A stretch of DNA of 64,000 nucleotides from contig BRKX01000004.1 in assembly GCA_026008535.1 (NCBI GenBank), forward strand, positions 33,050,501 through 33,114,500. The letters run 5' to 3'. The position numbers and the translations under genes were made by a program. Position 1 is the first letter of the stretch, and the number at the start of each line of letters is the position of its first letter. Below are positions 45,101-58,334 of the stretch, piece after piece. Source of the DNA: Perilla frutescens. Lineage: Eukaryota; Streptophyta; Magnoliopsida; Lamiales; Lamiaceae. The notes under the pieces are model-generated. The model made no database searches. It saw only the letters and a list, made by a program, of their open reading frames with translations, and was not told where the DNA came from.

Positions 45101-48100
45101 CTAAATAACACACATTCTAAGAGATTTTCTTAGAGAAGAAAACCTCTCGAAATCCAATGGTTTAGTAAAAATATTTGCTATTTGATTCTTTGTAGAAATA
45201 TATTCCAACTTAATGATTTCTCGTTCCACAAGGTCTCAGATAAAGTGATGTCGGATATCAATATATTTGGTGCGTGAATGTTGAACTAGGTTCTTCGAAA
45301 TTTCAATTGCACTGACATTGTCACATAGCAATGTCAATGAGGGATTTGACAACCCATAATCAAGCACCATTTGATTTAACCACAACAGTTGAGAACAACA
45401 ACTAGCGACATCAACATACTCTGACTCAGTCGTGGAAAGTGAGATATAATTTTATTTCTTACTTGACCAAGAAACCAGATTGTTACCAAAATAAAAACAA
45501 CCACCACTTGTACTATTTCTATCATCAACATCACCTGCCCAGTCGGAATCACTAAAACCTACAAGATGAATATTAGAACCTTTGTAATATTTTATACCAA
45601 AACCAATTGTGCCAGAAATATAACGAATGATTCGCTTAACAACTTTAAGATGTGATTCTTTAGGCTGAGATTGATATCTCACACAAATACCGACGCTAAA
45701 CATAATGTCGGGATGACTAGCTGTTAAATACATTAAACTACCAATCATTCCTCTATACATGGTAGAATAAACATCAACACCAACATCGTCTTTGCTAAAC
45801 TTTTCTGAGGAACTCATAGGAGTCTTCATTGGTTTAGCATCTTCAAGACCGAAGCGTTTAACCAACCCCTTAGCATACTTGCTTTGAGAAATAAAAATGT
45901 CATCCTTGTCTTGTTTAATTTGTAGACCAAGAAAATAGTTGAGCTCTCCAACCATGCTCATTTCAAATGTTCTGCACATTGAGTCTACAAATTCCTTGAG
46001 CAAATCAGTACAAGTGGAACCAAAAATAATATCGTCAACATAGACTTGAGCAACGGTTATATATGTTTTTGATTTTTCTTGATGAAAAGAGTTTTATCCA
46101 CTTCACCTCTTGAAAATCCAATTTCAAGTAAGAAATCAGTTAGTCTAGCATATCAAGCTCTAGGAGCTTGTTTAAGACCATACAAAGCCTTTTTTAGCTT
46201 GAAGACGTGCAATGGTTTCTCATGACATTCGAATCCTTTAGGTTGTTCGACACAAGCTTCTTCATTAAGAAAACCATTCAAGAAAGCACTTTTAACATCC
46301 ATTTGATGTAAAGTAAACCCCATATAACATGCAATTGCACATAAAAGATGAATAGATTCTATCCTTGCAACAGGAGCAAAGGTTTCATCAAAGTCAACTC
46401 CTTCAACTTGAGTATAACCTTGAGCGACTAAACGAGCTTTGTTTCTGACAACATTACCAGATTCGTCCGTTTTATTTTTAAAAATCCATTTTGTCCCAAT
46501 TAAATTTTTATCTTTTGGACCTGGAACTAGTTCCTAGACATTGTTTCTAACAAACTGGTTCAGTTCCTCATGCATAGAATTGATCCAGAAATCATCTTTA
46601 AGGGCATACTTAATGTTCTTGGGTTCAATGTTAGATAAAAAAATAGGTGTTTGACAGAGAAACACTCAAAGAAGACATACATACCAGTTTCACCATTTCC
46701 TTGTAATCGATCGAGTTCTTCTTTTGAGTTTGAACTCCTTCAGATTGATCACCAATGATTTGGGAATCTGGATAATTCTTCTTGATCCTACTTCAGGGAT
46801 CTGTTCTTGGTTAATCTTCAGCAGTTACCAGTTTGTCGTCTTCACTGTCTGAAGTGCATGTTGATGTTGGTGATTTGACTGGAACTTCATTATTCTGAGA
46901 AACATTGACTTCGACATCACCAGTCGATATCTTGTTTCTGACATCATGTTCAGTTTGATCACTTGACATTTCACCAGTGTCAAGAAGATCCATCACCTCA
47001 TCATCTTCAGATTTTGACGCAATACCTGTGTGATCATCAAACACAACATTAATTGATTCTTGGATAGTTTTTGTCCTTAGATTAAACACACGGTATGACC
47101 GACTGTTAGATACATATCCCAAGAAGATTTCCTTGTCGCTCTTAGCATCGAACCTTCCCAAGTGGTCCCTATCATTCAAGATGTAACATACACATCCAAA
47201 AATATGAAAAATTTTCAAGTTGGGCTTCTTGTTCTTTAGAAGTTCATATGGTGTCTCTGATCTACCAGGGTGAAGAATCACTCAATTCCCGATATGACAA
47301 GCAGTGTTTACTGCCTCAGCCCAAAGCTTCTTAGATAACTGTTGAGCTTGTATCATCGCTTTTGACATCTCCTGAAGAGTACGATTCTTTCTTTTGACCA
47401 CACCATTTTGTTGAGGAGTTTTCAGTGCAGAGTACTCATGAATGATGCCTCTTTTCTCACAAAAATCTTCGAACATTGAATTTTCAAATTCGAGTCCATG
47501 ATCAGTTCTTATGCATTTGATGTTAGACTCATGCTGTCTTGACACCGTTCTGCAGAACTTCTTAAACATTCTGAATGCTTCAGATTTTTTTTGCAAAAAT
47601 TCAACCCATGTGAATCGAGAAAAATCAACTATAACCAGAATAAACCTTTTACCACTCATGCTTTTAGTGTCAACTAGACCCATAATGTCCATGTGAATCA
47701 AATCAAAGCATTTTGTGGTTTGACAAATAGTTAAACTTTTGTGAGGAGATTTCATCTGTTTGCCCTTCTGACATGCACTGTAAACATCACCGAGATCAAT
47801 CTTCACTGGTGGAATACCTCTAATAGCATCAATTTCAATCAATTTCTTCAAGCTTCGAAAGCTAACATGTCCAAATTTTTGATACACGAGTTGTGAGTCA
47901 ACATTGACTGAAATATTGTATTTCTCAATCTTGTCTGCATGATAATAGTTGTCCAATGCATGATTCCCGAACATAATGCATTTGTTCTCACTATCAAAAA
48001 CTTTACATATGTTTTTGTTGAATCTGACATGCTTACCGTCATCACACAATTGACTTATGCTTATCAAATTTTCTGTTAGACCTTCAACATGAAGCACATT

Positions 48101-48379
48101 GCGTAATTTGGGAAAGTTTATAACATTCAAGGTTCCCTTACCCACAATATTACCTAGTGCTCCTCCACCATAGCTCACTTTTCCTTTACTTCACGTGGAA
48201 TAGTTGTCAAGAAACCTTGGGTTGCCTGTCATATGATGTGAGAAGCCACTATCAAAATACCATATACCTACAATGTTAGCTTTCAATGAAGTGTAAACAA
48301 TATTGCATAAAATTTTTGCCTTCTTGACACTCCTTTTCTTTTTGGAAGATTTAGAGGAGTTTTCCACAACAACCTTTCC
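45101..48379 (-). pseudogene. pol: Element E: copia Pol (protease, integrase, RT, RNase H)
   Basis: The same minus frame throughout, broken by stops. Protease is WYFDSGF (D kept). GAG-pre-integrase and the integrase zinc region are at 48178-47750. The integrase core has MDIMG (D), RTDHG (D) and NGVVKRKN, where the third catalytic residue is K instead of E, exactly 35 residues after the second D. Reverse transcriptase carries YVDDIIFG at 46031-46042. RT to RNase H (46003-45452) includes YFLGLQIKQ and SDSDWAGD. The C-terminal end (QHSRTKYIDIRHHFI, IFTKPL, LRKSLRMCVI) stops at 45101-45103. The part 46010-46800 has several stops. Confidence 0.88.
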
Positions 48380-49966
48380 CGTTGCTATATCATCATGATA
48401 TTTGAAGCAATAAGGTTTAATGTGTCCAGGCTCTAGACAGTAATGATAAATATATTTCTTCTCTTTAGATTTGTCATTAACATCCCGTTTGACATTGCTC
48501 TCAACATTGACTGGAACATCCTTTGAGCTTTCTCCTTTGACAAACTTGACAGGCTTATGGTTAGAGATAGACATAGATAAGCTAGATGTATATCCTAGAC
48601 CTGTTCTAGTTATTTGTCACAATGTCAGGACATCATTTAAGGTTGATGTTCCTTGATTGAGTTGTTGAAAGGTTTTTGAGGTAACATCTACTTCCTTCCT
48701 CAGCTTGCTCAACTCAATGTCGCTTCTGGTTAGATGAATTTCCAGATCCATCACCCTTTGCTTTAGACATTGGTTTTCTTCTGATAGAACTCCAAACTCT
48801 TTTGTCTGTTCAGACCATTGAACACACACTTCATCCACAACCTTGTGAAGTTCTAGTGGCTAATGTCGGACAGATCTTCGTCCACCTAAGACACTTTAGC
48901 AGTGTTACGAAATTCATCCAGCAAAGTCATCTCATACCAATTAGTGGTATTGGAAGGAATGTTAGCAATTTCTTGTGAAACATTCTCCATGACATTACTG
49001 GGAACATCTGAAGCTCCATTGTCAAGACTCATGTCATAGTCAAAATCGACTTCATCCATGTCAGTTAGAGCTTCAATCATTTTATCAAAGTCATCATTGA
49101 CTTTTACAAACAACACCGTTTGTTTTCCTGATTCCTCATCTTCGGATTCATCACTTAACACAGCAACACTGTAGTTTTTTCTTTATTTCCTGTGTATAGT
49201 AGCACACTCATTGGCATAGTGTCCAACACCAGAACATCCCCTACTCTGAACCGAGTCAATGTCTTTCACTGGATCATCTGAGGTTTTTGATAATTTTGAT
49301 GAGCCAGATGATGTTGATGAGAGAGAGTCAAACAGCCTCCATGGTTTGAAGTTTGGCGAACCTTTCTTCATAGACCGTACCAAGGAATTTAACTTCTTGT
49401 TAAGAAGAGCTACACTCAAAGACTCATCTTCATTGATTTCCTGAATGTTTTCAACATCAAGTTGAACATTTGAACTTGATGTCACAGATTGAAGTGCAAT
49501 TCTTTTAGAAGGATTGTTCGACTTCTGGTTCTCGAGATTCATCTTAAAGGTAAGTAGAATGCTCATAGCTTCACTCAAACTCATGTTTGATACATTATGA
49601 GCCTCCTTAATAGCTGAAATCTTCATGTTGAATCTTTCAGGAAGAGTGCGAAGAAGTTTGCTTACCATGTTATCATTTGAGATAGGACATCCGAGAGCTG
49701 TAGACTCATTAGAAACTTCATATAGCCTTTCAATGTACATCGAAATGGTTTCATCTTCCAAGATCAGCAGGGTTTCAAACTTGAAAGTGAACATCCTAAG
49801 CTCTGTTTGACGTACACTTGTCGAGCCTTCATAATCTTCCTGCAGTATGTTCCACGCTTGATATACAGTGGTGCAATTGCACACCATTTTAAAATAGTGA
49901 ACATCCACCGAAACAAAAATAGCATTCAGCGCCCTAGAATTGAAGTTGGAGATAGTTTTATCATCG
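48380..49966 (-). pseudogene. gag: Element E: Gag, part 3' of the D insertion
   Basis: 49966-48886 is the capsid in one frame with one stop at 49183 (TVYQAWNILQEDYEGS, YEVSNESTALG, RTLPERFNMKI). A frameshift near 48850 leads into the frame shared with pol. The zinc knuckle (48407-48450) reads YHYCLEPGHIKPYC, so the first of the usual three cysteines is lost. The N-terminal part is at 60957-61159, on the other side of D. Confidence 0.82.
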
Positions 49967-49971
49967 TTAGT

Positions 49972-51323
49972 TGATTGGGCTAATTTTGTATATGTCTTTT
50001 GGGCCATATTGATAAGATTTGTTAGTGTTAATTATCGTATGATTGTGTTTTCTGGAAAGAAAATGTGTTTTACGAGTCTTGCAGGTAATTAGCACAAATT
50101 TGGAGAAATAGGCCATTTTTGAGACGTTTCAGTCAAGTGTGAACGAAACCAGAGTTGGAAGAATGTGAAACCTAGGCCGTATGGGCATACTGGAGGATTG
50201 GAGGAGCGAGAATCTAGAACTGGGCCTGAGTGAGAAGGATCTGGGCTTAAGCGTGGGTTTCGATTGATTTTATGGGCTTAGTCGCAGCTGTAAGAGTCAA
50301 TCCGCCTCAAGAGTCCTTATTTTGTCAACTTCCTAGTTGGAGTTAATCTAGGATTCTATTTTCCATAATTAAAGAATTGTAATTAAGGATATATATATAT
50401 ATAGATTAGTAATTAACTTTTGCGACATTCCAGATTTTAGCCGCAAGAACCAGAGACGTGCTTGAACAATTTTTTTATTTTCATTTCTTCGCAATTCATC
50501 GTGTTCTGCTTTTCACTACTTTGGAGGTTTGATTTAATTATGAAATCGAGCTAAGTTCATTCTTATTCCAGTGAAGATTAACAAAGCCCTGGTATAACTA
50601 TACTGTGAGATCTAATTGCTTTTCTATTTTGATCAATTGCATGCATCTGTTGTTCTCGGTGTTTAAAGACTTTAATTGTTTCATCTCTACTAGGTAGTTG
50701 CAAATATTTAGTAGATCGTAATTAATTATTAGCCAATTAAATTGTCCATTCGTAATTGTGGTTTAAGTTTAATTAGTGGTAGAACGGTTCTTCAGAATCA
50801 AGAGAATAACAGTCTTAATTCCACGGTCTTGTCTCAGAGTCTGTTGGTTTTGAATCTGGTTTCTCTAGTGTCTAATGCTGTTGGCTCATTAAATCTATAA
50901 AGCGTCTCTTACGATTGTCAGTTGATTAGGAAAATAATTGGTGAAGCGTCTTCCTGATTGTCGAGAAAGTAAGGAGAAATTAGACTGCGTCAGAAGCGTC
51001 TTCGGTGGCTATAATTGATTTGTATGAATTAATTAGAATTATCTTTGTATCAATGATAAATATAATTAAGCTAGGGTGGAGTTAATTGGAAGCCGGAATA
51101 CCTTTTATAATTTGTTAAAACACTACTCTCTGTTTGTTTACTTTACTTTAGTATATTTAATTTTACAACAACAAAACCCGTTGGGAAGTTTGGTTTCTGC
51201 AGATTGAAGGTTTGGAGTAATTCTCGTCGGTCCTTTGGGAGATGGTCTTGCTCGCCACTATTTTGGGTAGTGTGGGCATACCGACTATCGGTCGGATTAT
51301 TTTTGGTGTAAAACGATAAACCA
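49972..51323 (+). repeat. 5' LTR of element D
   Basis: Begins TGATTGGGC and ends ATAAACCA (1352 bp), with a (TA)n TATA-like run near 50391-50403. By hand, 23 substitutions against the 3' LTR in the first 340 bp and 25 in the last 315 bp, about 7-8%. Confidence 0.92.
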
Positions 51324-51328
51324 AATTT

Positions 51329-51347
51329 TGGCGCCATTGCCGGGGAT
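51329..51347 (+). promoter_or_regulatory. Primer-binding site of D, tRNA-Asp
   Basis: TGGCGCCATTGCCGGGGAT, one mismatch (A for G) to the tRNA-Asp complement, five bases after the LTR. Confidence 0.9.
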
Positions 51348-51423
51348 TAGTTTTTAAGCAGTATTTACTCTAATACTTCCATTTTGTTATTTTTTCTTTA
51401 TTTTATTTTGTTTTTTCCAGTGC

Positions 51424-54400
51424 ATGACTCGTTCCTCACAAAAAGAAGAGCAAGTATTCGATCCAGAGCCTGAGAGAACTTTACATCAGTTGAGGAGAGC
51501 TGCTAGGAAGTCTAAGGAGGCTTCTACATCTGATTTAGGAACTTTTGATCTTCATCAATTGTTTGATGAAAACATGGCGGGGAACGCGAATCAAGTTATC
51601 ACCAATGCCGATGAACCTGAGCCTTTGATCAGGGAGATAGGTCGCCTAAAAAACAATCAGCCCATCTGCATCGTGCTCTCTCCGATTGCAAATAACTCTG
51701 AGATCAGACCCGGCTTCATACAAGTGCTGCCAAGGTTCAGTGATCTGCCTGGAGAAAGCGCACATAAGCATTTAGCCGAAATCGATCTAGTCTGCTATAC
51801 TCTTCGTCCTCAAGGTTTCTCTGCAGATAATCTGAGGTTGCTTACTTTTTCACATACTCTACAAGGGAGGGCTCAAGATTAGCTATTTGATCTTCCCTCT
51901 GGATCGATCACCACTTGGGATCAGTTGGAAGGACAATTTCTGCGCAAGTTCTTCCCGGAGTCTAGAGCTGCAAACCTGCGAATGGTGTTTAGCAGCATCA
52001 AGCAGAAGTAGAGTGAGAGCTTGGCAGATTACTAGGAGAGATTCCAACAAATGTGTCGCAAATGCCCTGATCACGGGTTCTCTGATTATCAGTTGCTGAC
52101 CAATTACTTTTACCGTGGAATGTCTACTTTTGACAGGAAAATTGTTGACGCAGCTAGTGGAGGATCTCTCACAAACAAGACAATGGCCGATGCCAAACAA
52201 CTGATAATAGACATGGTTTATGGAGGTCAACAGTACAAAGATAAGGATGACGATAGGTATCGACCTGTAAAAGGAGTTGAGCGAGCTGAGAACACCAGTG
52301 TTAATGAAAAGATCGATGCTCTGACTTCCTTAGTCAGAGGACTCACTGCAGCACACACTCCGACTGGCCGTTGTGGGGTATGCCTGGAGAATGGGCATCC
52401 TACTGATGCTTGCCCAACTTTACAAGATTCTCCACCAGAGCAAGCCTGCTATGGATCCGACGATGCACAACAAGATGCTCTAAGACGGAAGAGGTATGAT
52501 CCATATTCCAATACCTACAACCCAGGCTTGAGGGACCACCCAAATTTCGGGTGGAGGCAACCCGATCAAAAAGTGCTCAGAGTTTTGCCTCGGAGGCAGC
52601 CGCCAAGTGGTCAGTATGGGCATACTGACAAGTCTACACCCAGTATGAGTGAAATCATGAAGTGTCTGGAACAAAGCAGTGCCCTCATGAACAATCTGTC
52701 GCAGAACCAGAAAGCATTCCAGTAAGAAACACAAGCCGCTCTGGCGAGTATGGGCACACAGATCACCCAGCTTGCCACTCAAATGAACAAGCTACAAGGG
52801 AATCAAGGAAAACTTCCTTCCCAAGCTGAGCAAAACCCAAAGGGGAATGTTAGTGCTGTTACCCTTCGAAATGGGAAAGAGTTGGTCGAACTGGAGGCTA
52901 AGAAAGAAAAGAACACGCAGGACGGGCATTATGCACAGACTAAAAACAATTCCAATACAGAAGAAGAACAGCCTGTCACCGAGTCTGCCCATACTGAGGT
53001 AAAAGCTGACACTAAGAGTCCTAATTCTTTGGTTGCAGCACCTTTTCCTTCCAGGTTGGTTCGAAACAAGAAAGAGGACGACGAGAAAGAGATCCTCAAG
53101 CTGTTCAAGAAAGTTGAAATCAACCTACCTTTGATTGATGCTATCAAGCAAGTTCCCAGGTATGCAAAATTCTTAAAAGAATTGTGTACCAAAAAGATGA
53201 GATATAGGAAAGATGCACGAAGTAAGGTTGGTGAAAATATTTCTGCCGTAATTCAAAGGAAGCTACCACAAAAATGCAGGGATCCATGTATGTTTACTAT
53301 TCCTTACGTTATTGGCAGTAAGATAGTTGAAAGAGTGATGCTAGACTTAGGCGCATCCATCAATGTTATGTCTTTGTCTATGTATAAAGATTTACAGTTA
53401 GGACCTATGAAAGATATTCGGGTTCTCATTCAGTTAGCCGATAGGTCCAATGCATATCCTCAGGGTGTGGTAGAAGATGTTCTTGTTAAGGTTAATGATC
53501 TGATTTTTCCTGTTGATTTCTATATTGTTGACATGGATGATTTTTTTTCTGCACGTAGATTATTGATTCTCTCAGGACATCCATTCATGAAAACGGCAAG
53601 AACCAAAATCGATGTTGATAAAGGCATGCTTAGTTTTGAATTTGATGGCGATATTGTTACATTTAATATTTTTGAAGCCATGAAACATGTGGAAGACCCT
53701 GAAGCTCTTTATATGGTTGATATTGTTGATTCTCTAGTTGACGATTTTGTTGAGCACAATTTCAGGGAAGATAAGTTAGAGCAAGTCCTATTTGGTGGAG
53801 TCACTGAAGCTGCTGCCCATACAGATAAAGAAGAAGCAATCCGGGAGATTATTCAGTAGCTGTATGCCGTCGATGAGTTTTCAGCTCAGAATCTGCCGGG
53901 CCGTATGCCCCTACCGACCAACTCAGAGCCAATTTTGCCATCGCATGTGAAGGCCCCCGTACTAGAGTTGAAGGTTCTTCCCGAGCATCTGAAATATCCT
54001 TACTTGGGGGAGCAAGAAACGTTGCCCGTGATCATCAGCAAATATCTAAACACAGAACAAGAAGAATGATTGGTGGAGTTGCTGAAAAGACACAAGGGAG
54101 CTATCGGTTGGACCTTAGCCGATATCAAAGTGATCAGCCTCGATATTTGCATGCACTAGATTTTTCGTGAGCCAGATTGCAAGTCCTCTCGAGATCCACA
54201 GAGAAAATTGAACCCGGTGATGAAAGAAGTGGTTCTCAAAGAAATCCTCAAGCTGCTCTAGCTAGGGATTATTTGCCCGATCTCTGACAGTGTTTCGGTC
54301 AGTCCAGTGTACGTGGTACTAAAGAAGTCCCGATTCCAGCTTGTCAAGAATGAGAATAATGAATTAATTCCAATGAGGTTGCAAATAGGTTGGCGCATGT

Positions 54401-55181
54401 GTATCAATTTTCGAAAGTTGAATGATGCCACACGCATAGACCATTTTCCCTTGCTGTTCATTGATGAGATGCTCGAACGATTGGCGGGGAAATCTTTCTT
54501 TTGCTTTCTGGATGGATACTCAGGATACTTTCAAATTTTTGTAGCCCAGCAAGACCAGGAAAAGATGTCTTTCACATGCCCGTTTGGAACGTTCGTTTGT
54601 CAGAAAATGCCATTTGGTTTATGTAATGCTCCTGACACCTTCCAACGGTGCATGATGAGTATCTTTTCTGATTTGATTGAGAGTTGCATCGAGATTTTAT
54701 GGATGATTTTACAGTGCATGGGGAATCGTTCAAGCAATGTTTGGAGCATTTGGACAAGGTACTACAGAGATGTGTTGAGACCGGCTTGGTACTGAATTTT
54801 GAGAAGTGTCACTTTATGGTGAAACAAGGCATTGTGCTCGGGCATGTAATTTCTGCAAAAGGGATCGAAGTTGATAGAGCAAAGGTTGATTTGATCGTGA
54901 AGCTACCTTACCCTTCAAATGAGAAAGAGATTCGGGCTTTCTTAGGCCACGCAGGTTTCTACAGACACTTCATTCAAGACTTCTCAAAGATCGCCCAACC
55001 TATAACAAAGTTGCTGCAAAAGGATGCTCCATTCCTCTTCGATGATAAGTGCAAAGAAGCATTCAATTTGTTGAAAGAAAAACTCACCTCTGCGCCTATT
55101 ATTCAGCCGCCACAGTGGGGACTGCCGTTCAAATTAATGTGCGATGCAAGCGACATTGTTGTTGGAGCTGTACTAGGATAA
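51424..55181 (+). pseudogene. gag-pol: Element D: Gag-protease-RT polyprotein, truncated in RNase H
   Basis: One frame runs from ATG 51424 to about 54690 with stops at 51880, 52009, 52033, 52723, 53857 and a few more. Two gag stops (51880, 52033) fit TGG to TAG changes. Capsid (YTLRPQGF, GSITTWDQLEGQFLRKFFP), one zinc knuckle CGVCLENGHPTDAC (about 52371-52412) and a protease with MLDLGASINVM (about 53338) are clear. RT includes INFRKLND, FLDGYSGYFQI and MPFGLCNAPDTF. A frameshift just before the catalytic FMDDFT (near 54690) puts the rest at 54684-55181. The sequence ends early in RNase H (LMCDASDIVVGAVLG); the rest of RNase H and integrase are deleted. Confidence 0.87.
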
Positions 55182-55354
55182 AAGAGTTAGAAGCACAGTC
55201 ACGTCATTTATTATGCGTGATCGAGATTTGACGTTTAGGATGAAAGTTGTTGAAGCCATATCTTGCTGGACAGGAGCTACATGATTTTGATGGGGTCGAT
55301 TTGGTGACCCCTGCTCTTGCCTCTTAATCATACCGACCATGTCGAGCCTCCAAC

Positions 55355-55390
55355 ATTAATAAAGGGCGCTTCTCGGGAGGCAACCCGAGC
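55355..55390 (+). ncRNA. Conserved post-pol stem-loop, copy in D
   Basis: ACATTAATAAAGGGCGCTT precedes stem CTCGGG/CCCGAG (55372-55389) with loop AGGCAA. The stem differs from A and B by paired changes. It persists although integrase is deleted. Confidence 0.72.
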
Positions 55391-55814
55391 TCTCTCTCGT
55401 TTTCCTTTTATTTATTTTATTGCATTTTCTTTTTTATTTTTTTAAGTTAATTTCTGTTAGTTGGTTGTTGTTTCTATTAAAATAAATAAATAAATAAATA
55501 ATAGAAAAAAATAATAATAAATAAAAGAGAGAGGGGGGGATTGGTCGAATGGATCCCCTAGCATACTTTCTAAGTGTGTGGGGGGAGACTAGCGATACAC
55601 TTAAAGAACAGGGGCTTGCTTGCAATTTCCATAGAAAATCAATTTGGGGATTTTTCTTTCTCAATTTCGCCCTAATCCCCCTTTCAATTTAACCTCCCTT
55701 TTTGCCTTAGACGAATTTACAATTACTCATTACAAATTTCTACTGTCTCAGATTCCCGCGCCTCCCCAGCCACCGTCCGTCTTCTCCGTTCAATCACCAC
55801 CGGCGACATTCACC
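55391..55814 (+). other. Spacer of D between stem-loop and ORF2
   Basis: T-rich after the stem-loop, with an AATA repeat (55480-55505). A purine tract, AAGTGTGTGGGGGGAGACT, is at about 55572-55590. No gene before the ORF2 ATG. Confidence 0.6.
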
Positions 55815-58334
55815 ATGGGCAAGAAACAAATCACCAAGAACACCGCCATTGTGGTTCCTCCCGTCCTTGTTCCTCCCTCTCCAACGGACGTATAACCGCT
55901 TATGCCTCCACCGGAGATAGCTCTGTCGCCATCTCAGGCCACCTCTGCCGAAGCCACCACCGCCCCTTTCTTGCACCGTACCCACCATACGTCAACTGCT
56001 GCGGCCTCCGACCCTTCTGGCATTCTCAAACACCGACGAGTCATTTCACCTTCACCGACGGTCGCACCTCCCTCCGCTCCAGAAGTCCCACCGTCACCAT
56101 CTTCGACGGTCTCTACCGAAGCCACCGCGACACCTCCAACCTCACCACCGCCTCGGGCACCAACTCCACCATCGCCTCGGACAGTTCCCGGTCCGCACCG
56201 ATCTTGGCTCCACTCTGAGAGGCTTGAGACAAGCCCCCCTGCCGTGACTACCCGCCGGAGAACCAAGCCGCCCTAATTTGTGGACTTCGCCACCAGAACC
56301 ACCACTTCGTTTTCCGACCCAGTCCCTGTCCAATCACCGGAGAGAACCCCCTCTTCTCTCCCGACCAAAACGGCTGCAAAGAGCTCGACTACACCCTCGC
56401 CGCCACCTGCCCCACTTAGCAGCCACAGAAGCTCCCACGCAACCCCAGCCGGACCTACACCGCCCCTATTGCAACCTGCTGAGGCCGCTCCCTCTTCCTC
56501 TTGGCAGACTTAACGTTCACTGGCCGCCCTTTCTGCCACAAGATGAGGTATGAAAGCACGCCGATCAAAATGCTGATTGCTACCTCGTCGGCACACGAGT
56601 TTTTGATTGGGCAAACATATCTGTTTTGGGCGTAAATGATGTTATTCGTGAGCACTTTGCTCGCATTGGTTGGTCTAGGGTGTTAGATGTGTCTTTACCT
56701 GTTTATAGATCGTTAAGTCTCGAGTTTTTATCCTCCTATGTGTTCGATGCATTGAGAGGCTTGGATGATGCACATTCTATTTTATTTGCTTTGGGTGGTC
56801 AAAAGTTTAATTTATCTGTGAACTCTTTGAATGTTCTGCTTGGTTTCGAGTCTGATGAGTCTCTGCATGATGATAGCTATGAATCTGCATTTCGTGAAGT
56901 TTCTGCCTCTTTTTCATCCCATGTGCATGAACATTGGAGTTCTATCTCTATAGACTCTGAATTTGTGCCCCGGTCCTCTAGGGGTGCTCACATCAAGGAC
57001 GACGCCTACGATTATGTCATCGCTTCCTTGCATCCACTTTCTTTGGCCGTATTGATGGTTTGAATGTAGTCACTGCCCAGGAACTTTTCATTCTTGATAG
57101 CATACTTTTAGGTGAAAAGTTGAACTTTGGCTGCTGGTTAGCTAAGCAGTGGCCAATGTTTAAAAAGGCGTTTTTGAGGCGCGCCTCGAGGCGCGCCTCA
57201 GACGAGGCGATCGAATTCCGCCTCTGAGGCGCCGCCTCAGCCTCTCTGGTGAGGCTTACGCCTCGGACCGTCCGAGGCGGTCGAGGCGGTTGAGGCGGTG
57301 AGGCGGTTCCGAGGCGGGCGCCTCAGTTCTGGGCCAAATCTGAGATGTATTTTGGTTTTTTGTGTGGGCTTTTTTGTCTGGGCTTAAATTGGGCTTTGAT
57401 TAATAAATGAAAAAAATAAAAAATAACCTTTAAAATATACAAATAATTGAAATAAACATAAAAAAAAGTGTTTCTGCCCTAATCGCTAAGTCAGCGACGC
57501 TGCGTCCTTCCCGCGCGCCTTCTCCTGCGCGCCTTCTCCCAACCTCCCACTCTCCCAACCAGCGCGCCTTCTCCCACTCTCCCGAGCAGCAGTCCAGCCG
57601 CAGCAGAGCAGCAGTCCAGCCGCAGCAGAGCAGCAGTCCAGTCGAGCAGATTTGAGAATTACATAAATTCTTGATGATTTAACTTTTAAGTTGGATTTAT
57701 AAGTTGGAACTTAGACTATGAATTTGTTCTTTTGCCATTTTTATGTTATTTTAGGCCTTTATTATTTAATATTTGAATTGTGTGAATGTGTGTTAATTGA
57801 TGTGAATTTGATTAGTCAAATTGATATAGTATTATATATATATATATATATTTTCCTTCTTGTATTGAGGCGTCCGCCTCGGTCCGCCTCGAGGCGCCCG
57901 CCTCGTGAGGCTACGGGCAACCGCCTCGAGGCTTAAATCGCCTTTTAAAACCTTGGCAGTGGCAATTTAGTGCCAACCATTTCTTATGCAAGGCATCTTT
58001 AGGGCACTTTATCACTCTGTTAGCACAGCGTTTGCATATTCCTTTGACTGAGCCTGAGTTTTTGCCTGCCACATACTTTACTGTTGCTGATTTTGCTGCG
58101 ATGAAATTGTTGTGTTTTAATGCCCAAGGGCAATACCAGCTTTCTCGACCGGGTGTCCAAGGCCCGAGTCCTCTTTCTAGTGCAGGTACTACCTCTTCTG
58201 CTGCTTTGCCCCATACCACCATCAAAGCTCTATTAGAGCACTTCACGCAGCGGCTGGACACACGTCTTGACTCCATTGAGGAACGTCTCACAGCTCTGGA
58301 GCAGGCCGTGCGCCATTTGGCCAGTTCCGCTTGA
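55815..58334 (+). pseudogene. Element D: ORF2 (env-like), interrupted by a MITE
   Basis: ATG at 55815 in good context (ACCATGGGC). The first 230 or so codons are rich in Pro, Ser and Thr, with stops at 55893, 56274 and 56511. A frameshift near 56520-56620 leads to a globular part (56626-57063: VLDVSLPVYRSLSLEFLSSY, SVNSLNVLLGFES) like the putative plant transposon protein domain of Athila ORF2. A further shift precedes LFILDSILLGEKLNFG, then the MITE. Beyond it the frame continues from 57964 (QFSANHFLCKAS) to a C-terminal amphipathic helix (LLEHFTQRLDTRLDSIEERL), probably a coiled coil, stopping at 58332-58334. It is not a recognisable envelope protein; no signal peptide or membrane anchor is seen. 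Confidence 0.7.
57154..57955. mobile_element. hAT-like MITE, 802 bp
   Basis: The 8-bp target duplication GCAGTGGC (57146-57153 and 57956-57963) is perfect. Terminal inverted repeats CAATGTTTAAAAAGGCG and (reverse complement) CAAGGTTTTAAAAGGCG match at 15 of 17 positions. Both ends carry dense GAGGCG/CGCCTC subterminal motifs. The centre has a GC-rich stretch with a 22-bp minisatellite repeated three times (57584-57648). No transposase. An 8-bp duplication points to the hAT superfamily. Confidence 0.88.

Noticed and set aside
55644..56553. Pro/Ser/Thr-rich ORF as a host cell-wall (extensin-like) gene
   Set aside because: It lies between D's stem-loop and the env-like domain in one frame, as the N-terminus of ORF2 does in Athila-type elements, and lacks extensin SPPPP-Y repeats.
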